DNA from: Enterococcus aquimarinus
Lineage (GTDB): Bacteria; Bacillota; Bacilli; Lactobacillales; Enterococcaceae
Reading direction: 5' to 3'
NCBI RefSeq assembly: GCF_001885765.1
Contig: NZ_JXKD01000005.1
Coordinates: 4,939 to 68,938, forward strand
DNA: 64,000 nucleotides
Part shown: one piece after another, positions 20,034 through 28,907 of the stretch
How positions within the stretch are numbered: position 1 is the first letter of the stretch
Layout of the letters: each line of letters starts with the position of its first letter
Translations under genes and position numbers: made by a program
The notes under the pieces: model-generated
Database searches by the model: none
The model's input: the letters and a program-made list of their open reading frames with translations, nothing else
What the model was told of the DNA's origin: nothing

Positions 20034-20048
20034 CTGGTAGTAACCACA
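20034..20048. promoter_or_regulatory. GntR operator 3 (PTS promoter)
   Basis: CTGGTAGTAACCACA has the same core as operators 1 and 2 but inverted (TGGTAGTAACCA), and lies five bases downstream of the -10. Confidence 0.8.
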
Positions 20049-20053
20049 ACATA

Positions 20054-20081
20054 AGTATAAATTATCCTGGTAATTTGTCAA
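20054..20081 (-). promoter_or_regulatory. Promoter of the PTS operon
   Basis: On the minus strand TTGACA (20081-20076) and TATACT (20059-20054) are separated by 16 bases. A partial TGGTAA half-site lies within the spacer region. Confidence 0.75.
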
Positions 20082-20140
20082 TAGCTTTTCTTTAAAAATC
20101 AAAAAAATATAAAACGCATACATTTTTATCTTTAACCAAT

Positions 20141-20187
20141 AAAAAAGAGAAACGTTTACTATTAATAAGCATTCGTTTCACTTTTTA
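20141..20187. terminator. Terminator of metA
   Basis: A hairpin with arms AAAAAG-GAAACG and CGTTTC-CTTTTT (one mismatch) has a 19-20 base loop, with T-runs on both strands. It lies about 85 bases after the metA stop and insulates metA from the PTS promoter. Confidence 0.75.
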
Positions 20188-20269
20188 TATTTTTAAACTC
20201 TAATAAAATAGATTTCTCTCTCTTGATGAAGGAATCATGAACGGGTGTCTTCAAAGTTAACTACTGGTA

Positions 20270-21157
20270 TTATATTTTTCTTTTATTCTTCACTAGTTGT
20301 GCTAACCAATTTTGATAAAATAACACTGACTCCGCGTGCCAACAAGGGGTAATGTTCTCATTTGGATCGTTATTTTTAAAATAATTTTCAGGCACATTCG
20401 GATTTAATCCTTTCAATAAATCACGGATATACTCGTTTTTTAACGTCTCTTTAGCATATTCCAAATGACCTAAGATGTAAATCGCTCTCAAGTTTTCAGA
20501 AGCTAGAATGGTCGGACCTAGTTCCTGACTTGAAGCGACCGCTGTTAAAGGACATTGGGCAAGTTGCTCTTGTTTGACTTGCGTATAGCGTGATTGCGGA
20601 TAACAAAACGTTGTCGGGAATCCTTGAACGAGAGGATGTGCTTGATTCACTTCTTGCTTAAAGACACCTGAAAGCTTCTCTTTCAACAGGTATTTATCGA
20701 CACCATAAGAATAATACAAGCCTGCCATGGCTCCCCAGCAGATATAAAGCGTTGAATGACTTTGCGTTTGACTCCACTCGATTATTTCGGTTAGCTCAGA
20801 CCAATAATCCACTTCTTCAAAAGGAATGGTCTCGATTGGTGCTCCGGTAATGATAAAGCCATCAAAAGACTGATCTTTAAGATCTTGTATTGTATAATAA
20901 TGGGTTTCTAAATGTTCTTTTTTAGTCGTTGTACTCTCGTAAGACCCCATTTTTATTAAATAAACGGCGATTGATTGTTGACTTTTTTCTAATAATCCAA
21001 ATAATTGTTCTTCCGTGACTTCTTTTTGCGGCATTAAATTAACAATTCCAATTTTTATAGGCTGAGTGGATGGATGACTTGAAGGGTTGATTTGAATGAC
21101 TTTCTCCTTCAACAAGCATTTTTTTACTTGAATTTCTCCATTTTCTAGCGACATCAT
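20270..21157 (-). CDS. metA: Homoserine O-acyltransferase MetA (predicted acetyl-CoA specific)
   Basis: First committed enzyme of methionine synthesis, activating homoserine; 295 residues. The nucleophile Cys140 is in YICWGAMAGLYY, the catalytic His is in ILGHLEY, and GAPIETIPFEEVDYW spans 105-119. The Glu in GAPIE occupies the position at which Glu favours acetyl-CoA and Gly favours succinyl-CoA in characterised MetA proteins, so O-acetylhomoserine is the likely product. That suits MetY encoded divergently. RBS AGGAGG precedes two adjacent ATGs (21157 and 21154); the second has better spacing. Confidence 0.93.
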   Translation of the reverse strand: MMSLENGEIQVKKCLLKEKVIQINPSSHPSTQPIKIGIVNLMPQKEVTEEQLFGLLEKSQQSIAVYLIKMGSYESTTTKKEHLETHYYTIQDLKDQSFDGFIITGAPIETIPFEEVDYWSELTEIIEWSQTQSHSTLYICWGAMAGLYYSYGVDKYLLKEKLSGVFKQEVNQAHPLVQGFPTTFCYPQSRYTQVKQEQLAQCPLTAVASSQELGPTILASENLRAIYILGHLEYAKETLKNEYIRDLLKGLNPNVPENYFKNNDPNENITPCWHAESVLFYQNWLAQLVKNKRKI

Positions 21158-21205
21158 CGTTCCTCCTTCATTAAAAAATCATTTTTTTCGTGAATTTCTA
21201 ATCAA

Positions 21206-21232
21206 GTTATAATATTTAAATAGAATTGTCAA
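21206..21232 (-). promoter_or_regulatory. Candidate metA promoter
   Basis: On the minus strand TTGACA (21232-21227) is followed after 15-17 bases by TATAAC/TAACTT. The -35 is strong; the exact -10 is uncertain. No T-box or S-box is seen on this strand. Confidence 0.55.
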
Positions 21233-21267
21233 TCGATTGATTTAAAAAACTTTTTTACCTTTTTTAA

Positions 21268-21295
21268 TTGACAAATGATTTTTTTGCGGTATGAT
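21268..21295 (+). promoter_or_regulatory. Promoter of the methionine T-box transcript
   Basis: TTGACA (21268-21273) and TATGAT (21290-21295) are separated by 16 bases, directly ahead of the T-box leader. Confidence 0.75.
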
Positions 21296-21304
21296 TGGTC
21301 TTAC

Positions 21305-21588
21305 AAATATTAAAACACTATGAGAAAGAAAGTAAAATGATAAGAATTTTCTAACAGAAAGCTTCGGTAGCTGAGAAGAAGCGAAACATTCCTCATTTGA
21401 AAATGGCTTTTGAGTGGGTACTTCGAATTTTTTTAGAAGTACACGGAGGTTCCCGTTAAAAAAACAGCAATATCGCTTATTTGAGCCGTATTGATCGAGG
21501 TAAAAGTGGAAACTTTTACGAATTAAGGTGGTACCATGTATTCATACATCCTTAGAAGAGACAGTTGTCTTTTCTAAGGATTTTTTTG
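21305..21588 (+). promoter_or_regulatory. T-box riboswitch upstream of the methionine genes
   Basis: The conserved T-box AAGGTGGTACCATG lies near 21525-21538. A terminator follows with arms 21548-21562 and 21567-21581 and seven T. The UGGU pairing bases fit tRNA-Met, whose discriminator base is A. An ATG in the leader near 21401-21403 is a candidate specifier. The downstream methionine genes support tRNA-Met as the signal. Confidence 0.88.
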
Positions 21589-21615
21589 TTTTTTAAATTA
21601 AAGGAGGAATGACGG

Positions 21616-22740
21616 ATGTGTCAAAATATTGTCAGTCGTAGTGAAATTGTCGGGAGCTTTTTACGCCCAGAAGCATTGAAAGTGGCGAGGGATGCCTACC
21701 AAAAAGGCGAGATTTCTCTTTCTGACTTAAAAAAAATTGAAGATCAAACCATTACGGAACTTGTCGCGAAACAAAAAGACGTTGGATTGACATATGTGAG
21801 TGATGGTGAATTTCGTCGTAGTTACTGGCATTTAGATTTTTTCTGGGGATTGAATGGTGTTGAGCATACAGTGAAGGAGCAAGGATATCTTTTTCACGGG
21901 GAAGAAACAAGACCAGACTCTGCGTGGTTAGTCGATCAAATTCGTTACAATCCCAATCATCCTGTTTTTGAAGAATTTACATTCCTCACGCAACTAGTCG
22001 ACGCCAAGCATATACGACAAAGTATCCCTGCACCTGCACAACTATACGCCGAACTTGTGAGAGAAGATAATGCCGCTAAAATCGATCGTTATTATGCAGA
22101 TCATGAAGCGTTGTACGAAGATATTATTCAAGCTTATCGAGAAACCATCTTACAGCTTTATGCACTTGGTTGTCGACATCTTAAATTAGATGATTGTACA
22201 TGGGGATTTTTTGTTGATACGTCTTATGCTGAGATTTTAAACCTCGATCAATCAGCTTTAGATGCATTACAACAAGTCTACTTACGCCTAAACAATGGAG
22301 CCATCGCAGATTTACCTGAAGATTTGATTGTGACCACTCACGTCTGTCGGGGAAATTATCACTCCACATGGGCGATGGCTGGTGGTTATGAACCCATTGG
22401 AAACACACTTTTAGCGAATGAACATGTCGATGCGTTCTTTTTAGAATTCGATGACGAACGTGCCGGTGATTTTGAACCGTTACGATTTTTACCTGAAGGC
22501 AAGAAAGTTGTTTTAGGTTTAGTGACAAGTAAATCTGGGGAGTTAGAAGAAAAAGAAAGCATCATTTCACGGATTCACGAAGCCAGTCAGTACGTTCCAT
22601 TAGAACAAATTTATCTTAGTCCACAATGTGGCTTTGCCTCTACCGAAGAAGGCAATATTTTAACAGAGGAAGCCCAATGGCAAAAAATTCAGTTAATCAA
22701 CGACATTACGGAAACTGTCTGGGGTCAGACATCAAAATAA
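21616..22740 (+). CDS. Cobalamin-independent methionine synthase-like methyltransferase (YxjG/YxjH family)
   Basis: A 374-residue protein matching the C-terminal catalytic half of MetE. Homologues YxjG/YxjH are assigned to homocysteine methylation. The zinc-site residues are visible: His242 and Cys244 (THVCRGNYHS), an acidic region at 277-285, and Cys338 (LSPQCGFAS). It lacks the N-terminal half of MetE, so the methyl donor may differ from the polyglutamated folate used by full MetE. It is first in a T-box-controlled pair with metY, 27 bases apart. Start ATG 21616 follows AGGAGG. Confidence 0.85.
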   Translation: MCQNIVSRSEIVGSFLRPEALKVARDAYQKGEISLSDLKKIEDQTITELVAKQKDVGLTYVSDGEFRRSYWHLDFFWGLNGVEHTVKEQGYLFHGEETRPDSAWLVDQIRYNPNHPVFEEFTFLTQLVDAKHIRQSIPAPAQLYAELVREDNAAKIDRYYADHEALYEDIIQAYRETILQLYALGCRHLKLDDCTWGFFVDTSYAEILNLDQSALDALQQVYLRLNNGAIADLPEDLIVTTHVCRGNYHSTWAMAGGYEPIGNTLLANEHVDAFFLEFDDERAGDFEPLRFLPEGKKVVLGLVTSKSGELEEKESIISRIHEASQYVPLEQIYLSPQCGFASTEEGNILTEEAQWQKIQLINDITETVWGQTSK

Positions 22741-22767
22741 AAACTTTTATCTGAGGAGGAAAACAAT

Positions 22768-24042
22768 ATGACAAAACAACATTTCGAAACAATTCAATTA
22801 CACGGTGGCCAAACAATTGATCAGGAAACAGGAAGCCGAAGTGTCCCTCTTTATCAAACGACATCTTTCGTTTTTGACAGTGCAGAACAAGCAGCCAATC
22901 GGTTTAATTTAAGTGATGCTGGGAATATTTATACTCGAATTACGAATCCCACGACTGCTGTTTTAGAAGAGCGCCTGGCTTTACTTGAAGGTGGAGTTGG
23001 GGCAGTCGCTACCGCTTCTGGTTCGGCAGCCATTACGTATGCGATTTTAAATATTGCTTCCGCCGGCGACAATATTGTCTCTGCTAAAAGCATTTACGGT
23101 GGTTCGTATAACTTATTTGCGCATACCCTACCAGAATTTGGCATTACGACTACTTTTGTTGATGCAGATGAACCAACGAATGTTAAAGAGGCGATTACCG
23201 AGCAGACGAAAGCCATTTTCCTCGAGTCTTTAGGAAATCCGGATATTACCATTGCAGACATTGAAGCCATTGCTCAAATTGCGCATGAAGCGGGTATTCC
23301 TTTAATTGTTGATAATACGTTTGCGACAGCTTATTTGTTTAGACCTTTTGAATACGGGGCCGATATCGTTGTCTATTCCACGACCAAATATATCGGCGGC
23401 CACGGCGTAGCAATGGGTGGCGCGATTATTGATGCCGGAACCTTTAACTGGGATAATGGTAAATTCCCGCGTCTTGTGGAACCAGACGCAAGTTATCATG
23501 GGATTTCATGGGTCAAAGATGTCGGTGCTGCTGCTTATATTACCCGTGTGCGGACAGTCCTTTTACGCGATACAGGTGCTTGCGCCTCACCTTTTAACTC
23601 ATGGTTATTATTATTAGGGTTAGAAACGCTCTCGCTTCGATTAGAAAGACATGTTGAAAATGCCCAAAAAGCAGCAGAGTTTTTGGAAAATCATCCAAAA
23701 GTGGCTTGGGTCAATTATCCAGGACTGAAAAGTAATCCTTACTACGAGTTGGCTCAAAAATATTTCCCGAAAGGCTCAAGTGCTATTTTCACCTTTGGCT
23801 TAAAAGCCGGTGGTGAAGCAAGTAAAGCATTCATTGATCATATTGAATTATTCTCTTTATTGGCCAACGTTGGTGATGCTAAATCATTAATTATCCATCC
23901 TGCCTCCACGACGCATTCTCAACTCTCTGAAGAGGAGTTACTCGCTGCAGGAATTAAACCAGAAACGATTCGTTTATCGATTGGACTAGAACATATTGAT
24001 GACATTATTGCTGATTTGACTCAAGCATTAGATAAAATCTAA
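22768..24042 (+). CDS. metY: O-acetylhomoserine sulfhydrylase (homocysteine synthase)
   Basis: A PLP-dependent enzyme of the Cys/Met metabolism family. Its 424 residues match the long MetY type rather than the shorter MetB/MetC enzymes. It makes homocysteine directly from O-acetylhomoserine and sulfide. The PLP-binding Lys207 is in [13 protein letters not shown], with [11 protein letters not shown] (52-62) and the ASGSAAI phosphate loop (83-89). It completes a three-enzyme path: MetA, MetY, then methyl transfer by the upstream gene. RBS GAGGAGG. It ends at a hairpin overlapping parS. Confidence 0.94.
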   Translation: MTKQHFETIQLHGGQTIDQETGSRSVPLYQTTSFVFDSAEQAANRFNLSDAGNIYTRITNPTTAVLEERLALLEGGVGAVATASGSAAITYAILNIASAGDNIVSAKSIYGGSYNLFAHTLPEFGITTTFVDADEPTNVKEAITEQTKAIFLESLGNPDITIADIEAIAQIAHEAGIPLIVDNTFATAYLFRPFEYGADIVVYSTTKYIGGHGVAMGGAIIDAGTFNWDNGKFPRLVEPDASYHGISWVKDVGAAAYITRVRTVLLRDTGACASPFNSWLLLLGLETLSLRLERHVENAQKAAEFLENHPKVAWVNYPGLKSNPYYELAQKYFPKGSSAIFTFGLKAGGEASKAFIDHIELFSLLANVGDAKSLIIHPASTTHSQLSEEELLAAGIKPETIRLSIGLEHIDDIIADLTQALDKI

Positions 24043-24046
24043 AAGT

Positions 24047-24062
24047 TGTTCCACGTGAAACA
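24047..24062. promoter_or_regulatory. parS site
   Basis: TGTTCCACGTGAAACA matches the consensus TGTTNCACGTGAAACA. It lies 5 bases after the metY stop and its last two bases are the first two of the terminator stem. Confidence 0.92.
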
Positions 24063-24106
24063 AGCCACTATTCAATTCCCAACATCATGGGTTGAATAGT
24101 GGCTTG
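24061..24106 (+). terminator. Terminator-like hairpin after metY
   Basis: A perfect 15-bp stem (24061-24075 with 24092-24106) encloses a smaller CCCA/TGGG stem. The T-run that follows is weak. Confidence 0.75.
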
Positions 24107-24198
24107 TTCGATTTTCGTACAAAAAATAAAAAATAATCGCTATTTAAATAATGATTTTATTCGAAAGAGTATCTCCAAAAAATAACATTAACGAATCA

Positions 24199-26094
24199 TT
24201 ACTCCGCTGTTTTCGCAATTTTTCCATTTTCGATATAGACCATTAAAATACTCAAATCTGCGGGATTCACGCCGCTAATACGACTCGCTTGTGCAATCGT
24301 TTCTGGTTGGATTTTTTGTAGTTTTTGACGTGCTTCTGTTGCTAAACCATTAATCGCTGCATAATCAATCCGTTCTGGAATTCGTTTCGCTTCCATTCGT
24401 TTCAATTTATCCACTTTTTCCATCGCTTTTTTGATGTAGCCTTCGTACTTAATTTGGATCTCAAGTTGCTCAATTTCGCGATTCGTTAATGTTTCTCCTG
24501 CTGGAATAAAGGCTAGTAAATCATTGTAGCGAATTTCAGGTCGGCGCAAAATTTCACTCGCTAAAATACCATCTTTTAAGGCTGCAGAATCAATCGTTGC
24601 TAGGAACGCCTGGAATTCTTTCGTCGGTTTCATGCGAATTTTTTTCAATCGTTGCATTTCTTTTTCAACCGCTGTTTTTTTCTTGCGATAAGCAGCATAT
24701 TGTTCCTCTTTCACAAGACCAATCTCGTAGCCCAGTTCCGTTAAACGTAAGTCAGCATTGTCATGACGCAAAATCAAACGGTATTCCGCACGAGAGGTTA
24801 ATAAGCGATACGGCTCGGTCGTACCTTTTGTCACGAGATCATCAATCATCACGCCGATATAACCATCGCTACGTTTTAACACGAGTGGTTCTTTTCCTTG
24901 GATTTTTAAGGCCGCGTTAATCCCCGCCATTAATCCTTGGCTCGCCGCCTCTTCATAACCACTTGTTCCATTTGTTTGTCCAGCTGTATATAGATTTTCA
25001 ATAACCTTCGTTTCTAATGTAGGGCGTAATTGATGAGGGACGACAACGTCATATTCAATCGCATAGCCTGTGCGCATCATTTGTGCGTTCTCTAAGCCCG
25101 CAATCGAATGTAAGACATCCATTTGGACATCTTCTGGTAGAGAAGAAGACAGTCCTTGTACATAGACTTCTTCCGTTTGACGGCCTTCAGGTTCTAAAAA
25201 GATCTGGTGACGGTCTTTATCGGCAAAACGAACAATTTTATCTTCAATTGACGGACAATAACGTGCACCCACACCTTCAACTAAGCCAGTAAACATCGGT
25301 GCGCGATGTAAATTATCTTGAATAATTTGGTGTGTTGAAGGATTTGTATACGTCAACCAGCATGGAATTTGATTTTGTAAGTACGCACTATCTGGGGTAC
25401 TAAAACTAAAGTGATTCGCTTCTTCATCTCCCGGTTGAATTTCCGTTACGGAATAATCAATTGAGCTCGCTTTTATTCTTGGAGGCGTACCTGTCTTAAA
25501 GCGTTCAATTTCTAACCCTAGTTCTTTTAAATGATCCGCTAACGCAATCGATGGTTGGGAATTATTCGGCCCAGATGAATATTTTAATTCGCCAATAATA
25601 ATTTCGCCACGCAAAGCTGTTCCTGCAGTAATAATCACTGCTTTTGAACGATACATGCCACCAGTAGAAGTAATGACGCCACGACAAATCCCATCTTCCA
25701 CAATCAGGCGATCCACAATGCCTTGACGAAGCGTTAAATTGTCTTCTTTTTCAATCGTTGCTTTCATTTGAGTAGCGTAGGCATGCTTATCGGCTTGTGC
25801 ACGGAGCGCACGAACGGCCGGACCTTTACCCGTATTAAGCATCCGCATTTGAATATAGGTTTTATCGATGTTTTTTCCCATCTCACCGCCTAAAGCATCA
25901 ATTTCACGGACAACAACGCCTTTAGCTGGTCCTCCAAGCGAAGGATTGCAAGGCATAAACGCGACCATTTCTAAACTTAATGTGATGAGCATCGTTTTTA
26001 AGCCCATACGACTTGCTGCCAGTGCGGCTTCAGAACCTGCATGTCCAGCGCCTACAACAATAACATCATATGTTTCTCCTTGATAAAAATTCAT
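24199..26094 (-). CDS. mnmG: tRNA uridine 5-carboxymethylaminomethyl modification enzyme MnmG (GidA)
   Basis: FAD-dependent partner of MnmE; together they install the carboxymethylaminomethyl group on wobble uridine 34. 631 residues, standard length. The N-terminal dinucleotide-binding motif is [14 protein letters not shown] (12-25). [28 protein letters not shown] and a C-terminal helical tRNA/MnmE-binding region are all present. It follows mnmE by 18 bases and is the last gene of the rpmH-side minus-strand string. Confidence 0.98.
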   Translation of the reverse strand: MNFYQGETYDVIVVGAGHAGSEAALAASRMGLKTMLITLSLEMVAFMPCNPSLGGPAKGVVVREIDALGGEMGKNIDKTYIQMRMLNTGKGPAVRALRAQADKHAYATQMKATIEKEDNLTLRQGIVDRLIVEDGICRGVITSTGGMYRSKAVIITAGTALRGEIIIGELKYSSGPNNSQPSIALADHLKELGLEIERFKTGTPPRIKASSIDYSVTEIQPGDEEANHFSFSTPDSAYLQNQIPCWLTYTNPSTHQIIQDNLHRAPMFTGLVEGVGARYCPSIEDKIVRFADKDRHQIFLEPEGRQTEEVYVQGLSSSLPEDVQMDVLHSIAGLENAQMMRTGYAIEYDVVVPHQLRPTLETKVIENLYTAGQTNGTSGYEEAASQGLMAGINAALKIQGKEPLVLKRSDGYIGVMIDDLVTKGTTEPYRLLTSRAEYRLILRHDNADLRLTELGYEIGLVKEEQYAAYRKKKTAVEKEMQRLKKIRMKPTKEFQAFLATIDSAALKDGILASEILRRPEIRYNDLLAFIPAGETLTNREIEQLEIQIKYEGYIKKAMEKVDKLKRMEAKRIPERIDYAAINGLATEARQKLQKIQPETIAQASRISGVNPADLSILMVYIENGKIAKTAE

Positions 26095-26112
26095 GAATTG
26101 GTTCTTCCTTCC

Positions 26113-27510
26113 TTATTTCCCTAAGCAAAATTGACTGAATAATTGTGTGATGAGTTCATCTTGTACACTATCGCCGACAACTTCTCCTAAATAATCCCAG
26201 CAACGCGTCATATCCATTTGTACAAGATCGACCGGCATCCCTGCTTCAATCCCAGTCATCACTTCATCTAAAGCTTGAACTGCCTTTTCTAGTAAAGCAA
26301 TGTGGCGAGTGTTCGATAGATAAGAGGCGTCTTTTTCACCCGTTTCTCCAGCAAAAAATAGCATTGCAATAGCGTTTTCTAAGGCGTCTAGTCCTTCACT
26401 TTCTAAAACAGAAATTGAATAAATAGGAGTCTCTCCTACGAGAGATTTGAGGTCTTTTCGATCTAATTTTGCTGGCAAGTCCGTTTTATTCAATAAAATA
26501 ATCCGTTTACTGGTCGCACTCGCTTCGATAATTTGTTTATCTTCTATCGTTAGTTCTTCACTTTGATTTAAAACTAATAAAATCAAATCCGCTTCCGATA
26601 ACGCTTTTCGACTCCGCTGTACCCCAATTTTTTCAACGGCATCTTCGGTCTCCCGAATTCCTGCAGTATCAATTAATTTAAGCGGTACACCGCGAACATT
26701 GACATATTCTTCGATGACATCGCGTGTCGTTCCCGCGATATCAGTCACAATCGCTTTTTCTTCTTGTAATAGATAATTTAATAAACTTGATTTCCCAACG
26801 TTTGGTCGACCAATAATTGCCGTACTTAGTCCTTCACGCAATATTTTTCCTTGTTGTGCACTCCTTAATAACGTCTCAATTTGCTGGCGAACCTGCTGTG
26901 TTTTCTCGATTAACAATTGCGTTGTCATCTCTTCAACGTCATCGTATTCCGGATAGTCAATATTGACTTCCACTTGGGCTAAGGTCGCTAAAATTTCTTG
27001 ACGTAAGGCACGAATTAACGTCGATAATCGTCCATCTAATTGATTTAAGGCTAAATGCATCGCACGATCGGTTTTCGCACGAATCAGATCCATCACCGCT
27101 TCTGCTTGAGATAAATCCATCCGGCCATTTAAAAAGGCGCGCTTCGTAAACTCACCCGGCTCTGCTAAACGAGCACCTTGTCGCAAAAGGAGTTGTAAGA
27201 TTTGGTTTACAACAACAATCCCACCGTGACAGTTAATTTCGACGACATCTTCTCTCGTAAACGTCTTAGGTTCACGCATCACTGAAACCATGACTTCATC
27301 GATTAATTGTTCATTTACAGGATCTACTAAGTGACCATAGTGAATCGTGTGTGTCGGCGCTTCTTGCAGCCGTTTTTGTCCTTGACGATAAATACGATCC
27401 GCAATCTGTATCGCCTCATCGCCACTCAAACGAACAATACTGATGGCTCCCTCACCAGGTGGCGTAGAAATCGCTGCAATCGTATCAAATTCTTGGGTAA
27501 ACTTTGCCAA
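26113..27510 (-). CDS. mnmE: tRNA modification GTPase MnmE (TrmE)
   Basis: GTPase partner of MnmG, 465 residues. An N-terminal tetrahydrofolate-binding domain (about 1-120) is followed by helical segments that flank a G domain: P-loop [22 protein letters not shown] (the family's G2 and K-loop region), DTAGIRET and NKTDL. It ends in the conserved FCLGK, whose cysteine is essential in the family. Translation starts at TTG 27510 behind a strong AGGAGGAG. Its leader holds a terminator-like hairpin (27537-27590). Confidence 0.97.
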   Translation of the reverse strand: MAKFTQEFDTIAAISTPPGEGAISIVRLSGDEAIQIADRIYRQGQKRLQEAPTHTIHYGHLVDPVNEQLIDEVMVSVMREPKTFTREDVVEINCHGGIVVVNQILQLLLRQGARLAEPGEFTKRAFLNGRMDLSQAEAVMDLIRAKTDRAMHLALNQLDGRLSTLIRALRQEILATLAQVEVNIDYPEYDDVEEMTTQLLIEKTQQVRQQIETLLRSAQQGKILREGLSTAIIGRPNVGKSSLLNYLLQEEKAIVTDIAGTTRDVIEEYVNVRGVPLKLIDTAGIRETEDAVEKIGVQRSRKALSEADLILLVLNQSEELTIEDKQIIEASATSKRIILLNKTDLPAKLDRKDLKSLVGETPIYSISVLESEGLDALENAIAMLFFAGETGEKDASYLSNTRHIALLEKAVQALDEVMTGIEAGMPVDLVQMDMTRCWDYLGEVVGDSVQDELITQLFSQFCLGK

Positions 27511-27536
27511 TGAAAACTCCTCCTCATTTTTTGCAC

Positions 27537-27590
27537 AAAAAAAGTGCCCACTCCACCCCTTAACGAATTAAGAAGTAGACGTTGCACTTT
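27537..27590 (-). terminator. Attenuator-like hairpin in the mnmE leader
   Basis: On the minus strand AAAGTGC (27590-27584) pairs with GCACTTT (27547-27541), with an inner TTAA-TTCG-TTAA stem and a following T-run. It sits between a candidate promoter (TTGTAA, 17 bases, TAATCT) and the mnmE RBS, so it could limit read-through into mnmE. Confidence 0.5.
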
Positions 27591-27729
27591 GACTGCTAGT
27601 CTGATTGAATTCTTGTCATAGATTAGCATATTTTTTTTATCTTTACAAGTAAGCCTTCTTTTTTATTTTTTGCGAAAATGATAAAAAAACAGTAGAATGA
27701 AGGGAGTAATAGAGAAAGAAGGGATCTTC

Positions 27730-28059
27730 ATGAAACAACGTTATTCATCTACGGATCAAAATCCACTCGATCATATTTTATTATCTACTGGAAACGTCAA
27801 TCGTTCTTATCTCGTCCGCGATCTTGTTTTTGCGACGGATGAAAAAAAAATCCATTTATTTGCAAGTGACACTGACACGGATACTCTTTTCCACGACATT
27901 ATCATCAAACTAAAAGAAAAAGCACATGAATACGGTGCCGATGCGATTATTAATTGTCATTTTTCCTATGAACAAGTAGGAACCAGAGAAGCGGCATCAC
28001 TGCAAATTTTTGCCTATGGTACTATCGTTCAATTTAAACCCGCGACCATCGGAGGCTAA
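27730..28059 (+). CDS. YbjQ/DUF74-like small protein
   Basis: 109 residues from ATG 27730 (RBS GAAGGGA); an upstream in-frame ATG at 27697 lacks a comparable RBS. The second half (LKEKAHEYGADAIINCHFSYEQ, then LQIFAYGTIVQF) resembles the YbjQ/DUF74 fold, whose GADAV-x-F pattern and terminal beta strand recur. Identification is tentative and the function is unknown. It is the only plus-strand gene within the rpmH-to-mnmG string, between the divergent mnmE leader and the jag terminator. Confidence 0.6.
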   Translation: MKQRYSSTDQNPLDHILLSTGNVNRSYLVRDLVFATDEKKIHLFASDTDTDTLFHDIIIKLKEKAHEYGADAIINCHFSYEQVGTREAASLQIFAYGTIVQFKPATIGG

Positions 28060-28082
28060 GTCGTCGACAATTCTTCCAAACA

Positions 28083-28122
28083 AAAAAGGCAGCAGATACG
28101 TGAGGTATTTGCTGCCTTTTTA
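28083..28122. terminator. Bidirectional terminator between the YbjQ-like gene and jag
   Basis: AAAAAGGCAGCA and GCTGCCTTTTT form a GC-rich stem with T-runs on both strands, between convergent genes. Confidence 0.92.
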
Positions 28123-28134
28123 TTGTTTCTTATT

Positions 28135-28866
28135 TTAATAGTATTTTTTAGCTGGTTCAACGACTAAATAACGATAAGGTTCTTCACCTTCCGAATGTGT
28201 TTTAACGTAATCTTTCTTACTTAATGCCGCATGGATTTGTTTGCGCTCAAAAGCAGGCATTGGTTCTAGAAAAATTGGACGACCAGTACGATCCACTTTT
28301 TCTGCTGTACGTTCTGCTAAACGTTGTAAGATAGCTTGACGTTTCTCGCGATAATTCCCGACATTCACCACAATCGATAACTTGTTTTTTGCTACCCGGT
28401 GAATAAAGACTTGTGCTAGATATTGAATCGCATTTAACATTTTTCCATGTTTTCCGATCAATAAGCCTTGTTTTTCCGTATCTAATTGAAAAACAATTAA
28501 ATGATCTTCATGGCTCATGGTCACCGTTGCGGGGGCATCCATTTGTTTCGTTATTTCCGCTAAATAAATCGCTAATTGTTTTAAGGCTTCCTCATTGTCT
28601 AAGGATTCAAGTGTTTGAGTTCTTGTGACAGGCGAGACTTCGTTTGCTGGCTTTTCTTCTTCGACGATTGTTTGGGATATTTCAGTTGTTTGTTGCTCGA
28701 CTTCCTTTAATTCTAAAGAAACTTGAGCTTCTTTTTTCCCAATTCCTAAAAATCCTTTTTTACCTTGATCTAAGATTTTGATCGTAACTTGCTCTTTCGT
28801 TACTCCTAAAAGCTTTAAACCATGTTGAATTGCAGCTTCAATGGTCGTTCCTTCATAAACTGGCAT
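28135..28866 (-). CDS. jag: RNA-binding protein Jag (KhpB/EloR)
   Basis: A 243-residue RNA-binding protein linked to cell elongation and division in Gram-positive cocci, where it pairs with KhpA. It has the Jag_N domain (about 1-50; GTTIEAAIQHGLKLLGV and GKKGFLGIGKKEA), an acidic low-complexity linker (about 52-90), a KH domain (about 100-175, with LLIGKHGKMLNAIQYLAQV) and a C-terminal R3H domain ending near LVVEPAKKYY. It lies 41 bases after yidC, the classic order. Confidence 0.95.
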   Translation of the reverse strand: MPVYEGTTIEAAIQHGLKLLGVTKEQVTIKILDQGKKGFLGIGKKEAQVSLELKEVEQQTTEISQTIVEEEKPANEVSPVTRTQTLESLDNEEALKQLAIYLAEITKQMDAPATVTMSHEDHLIVFQLDTEKQGLLIGKHGKMLNAIQYLAQVFIHRVAKNKLSIVVNVGNYREKRQAILQRLAERTAEKVDRTGRPIFLEPMPAFERKQIHAALSKKDYVKTHSEGEEPYRYLVVEPAKKYY

Positions 28867-28907
28867 CTCTTTAACTCCCCTCTACCTCAATGACTATTTT
28901 GACTATC

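Larger units (their letters stand above)
19806..20048 (-). other. Long 5' leader of the PTS operon
   Basis: About 240 nt separate the promoter from the EIIB start. The stretch holds an 18-base inverted repeat (TTGCTATC and GATAGCAA, 19828-19845) about ten bases upstream of the RBS and a cre-like site (19877-19891). No RNA family was recognised and no supported gene lies in it. Confidence 0.55.

Noticed and set aside
20034-20048. Part of a mobile element, since the same motif recurs three times
   Set aside because: The copies are only about 16 bases long, sit at fixed distance from promoters and have no flanking repeats or transposase; operators explain them better.
20141-20187. cre-like AACGTTT core upstream of the PTS promoter
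   Set aside because: Four mismatches to the consensus, and the stretch is better explained as the metA terminator stem.
27426-27629. Minus-strand open frame spanning the mnmE leader
   Set aside because: Its start lies in the candidate promoter, it overlaps the mnmE start out of frame, and its codons run through the hairpin; most likely non-coding leader.
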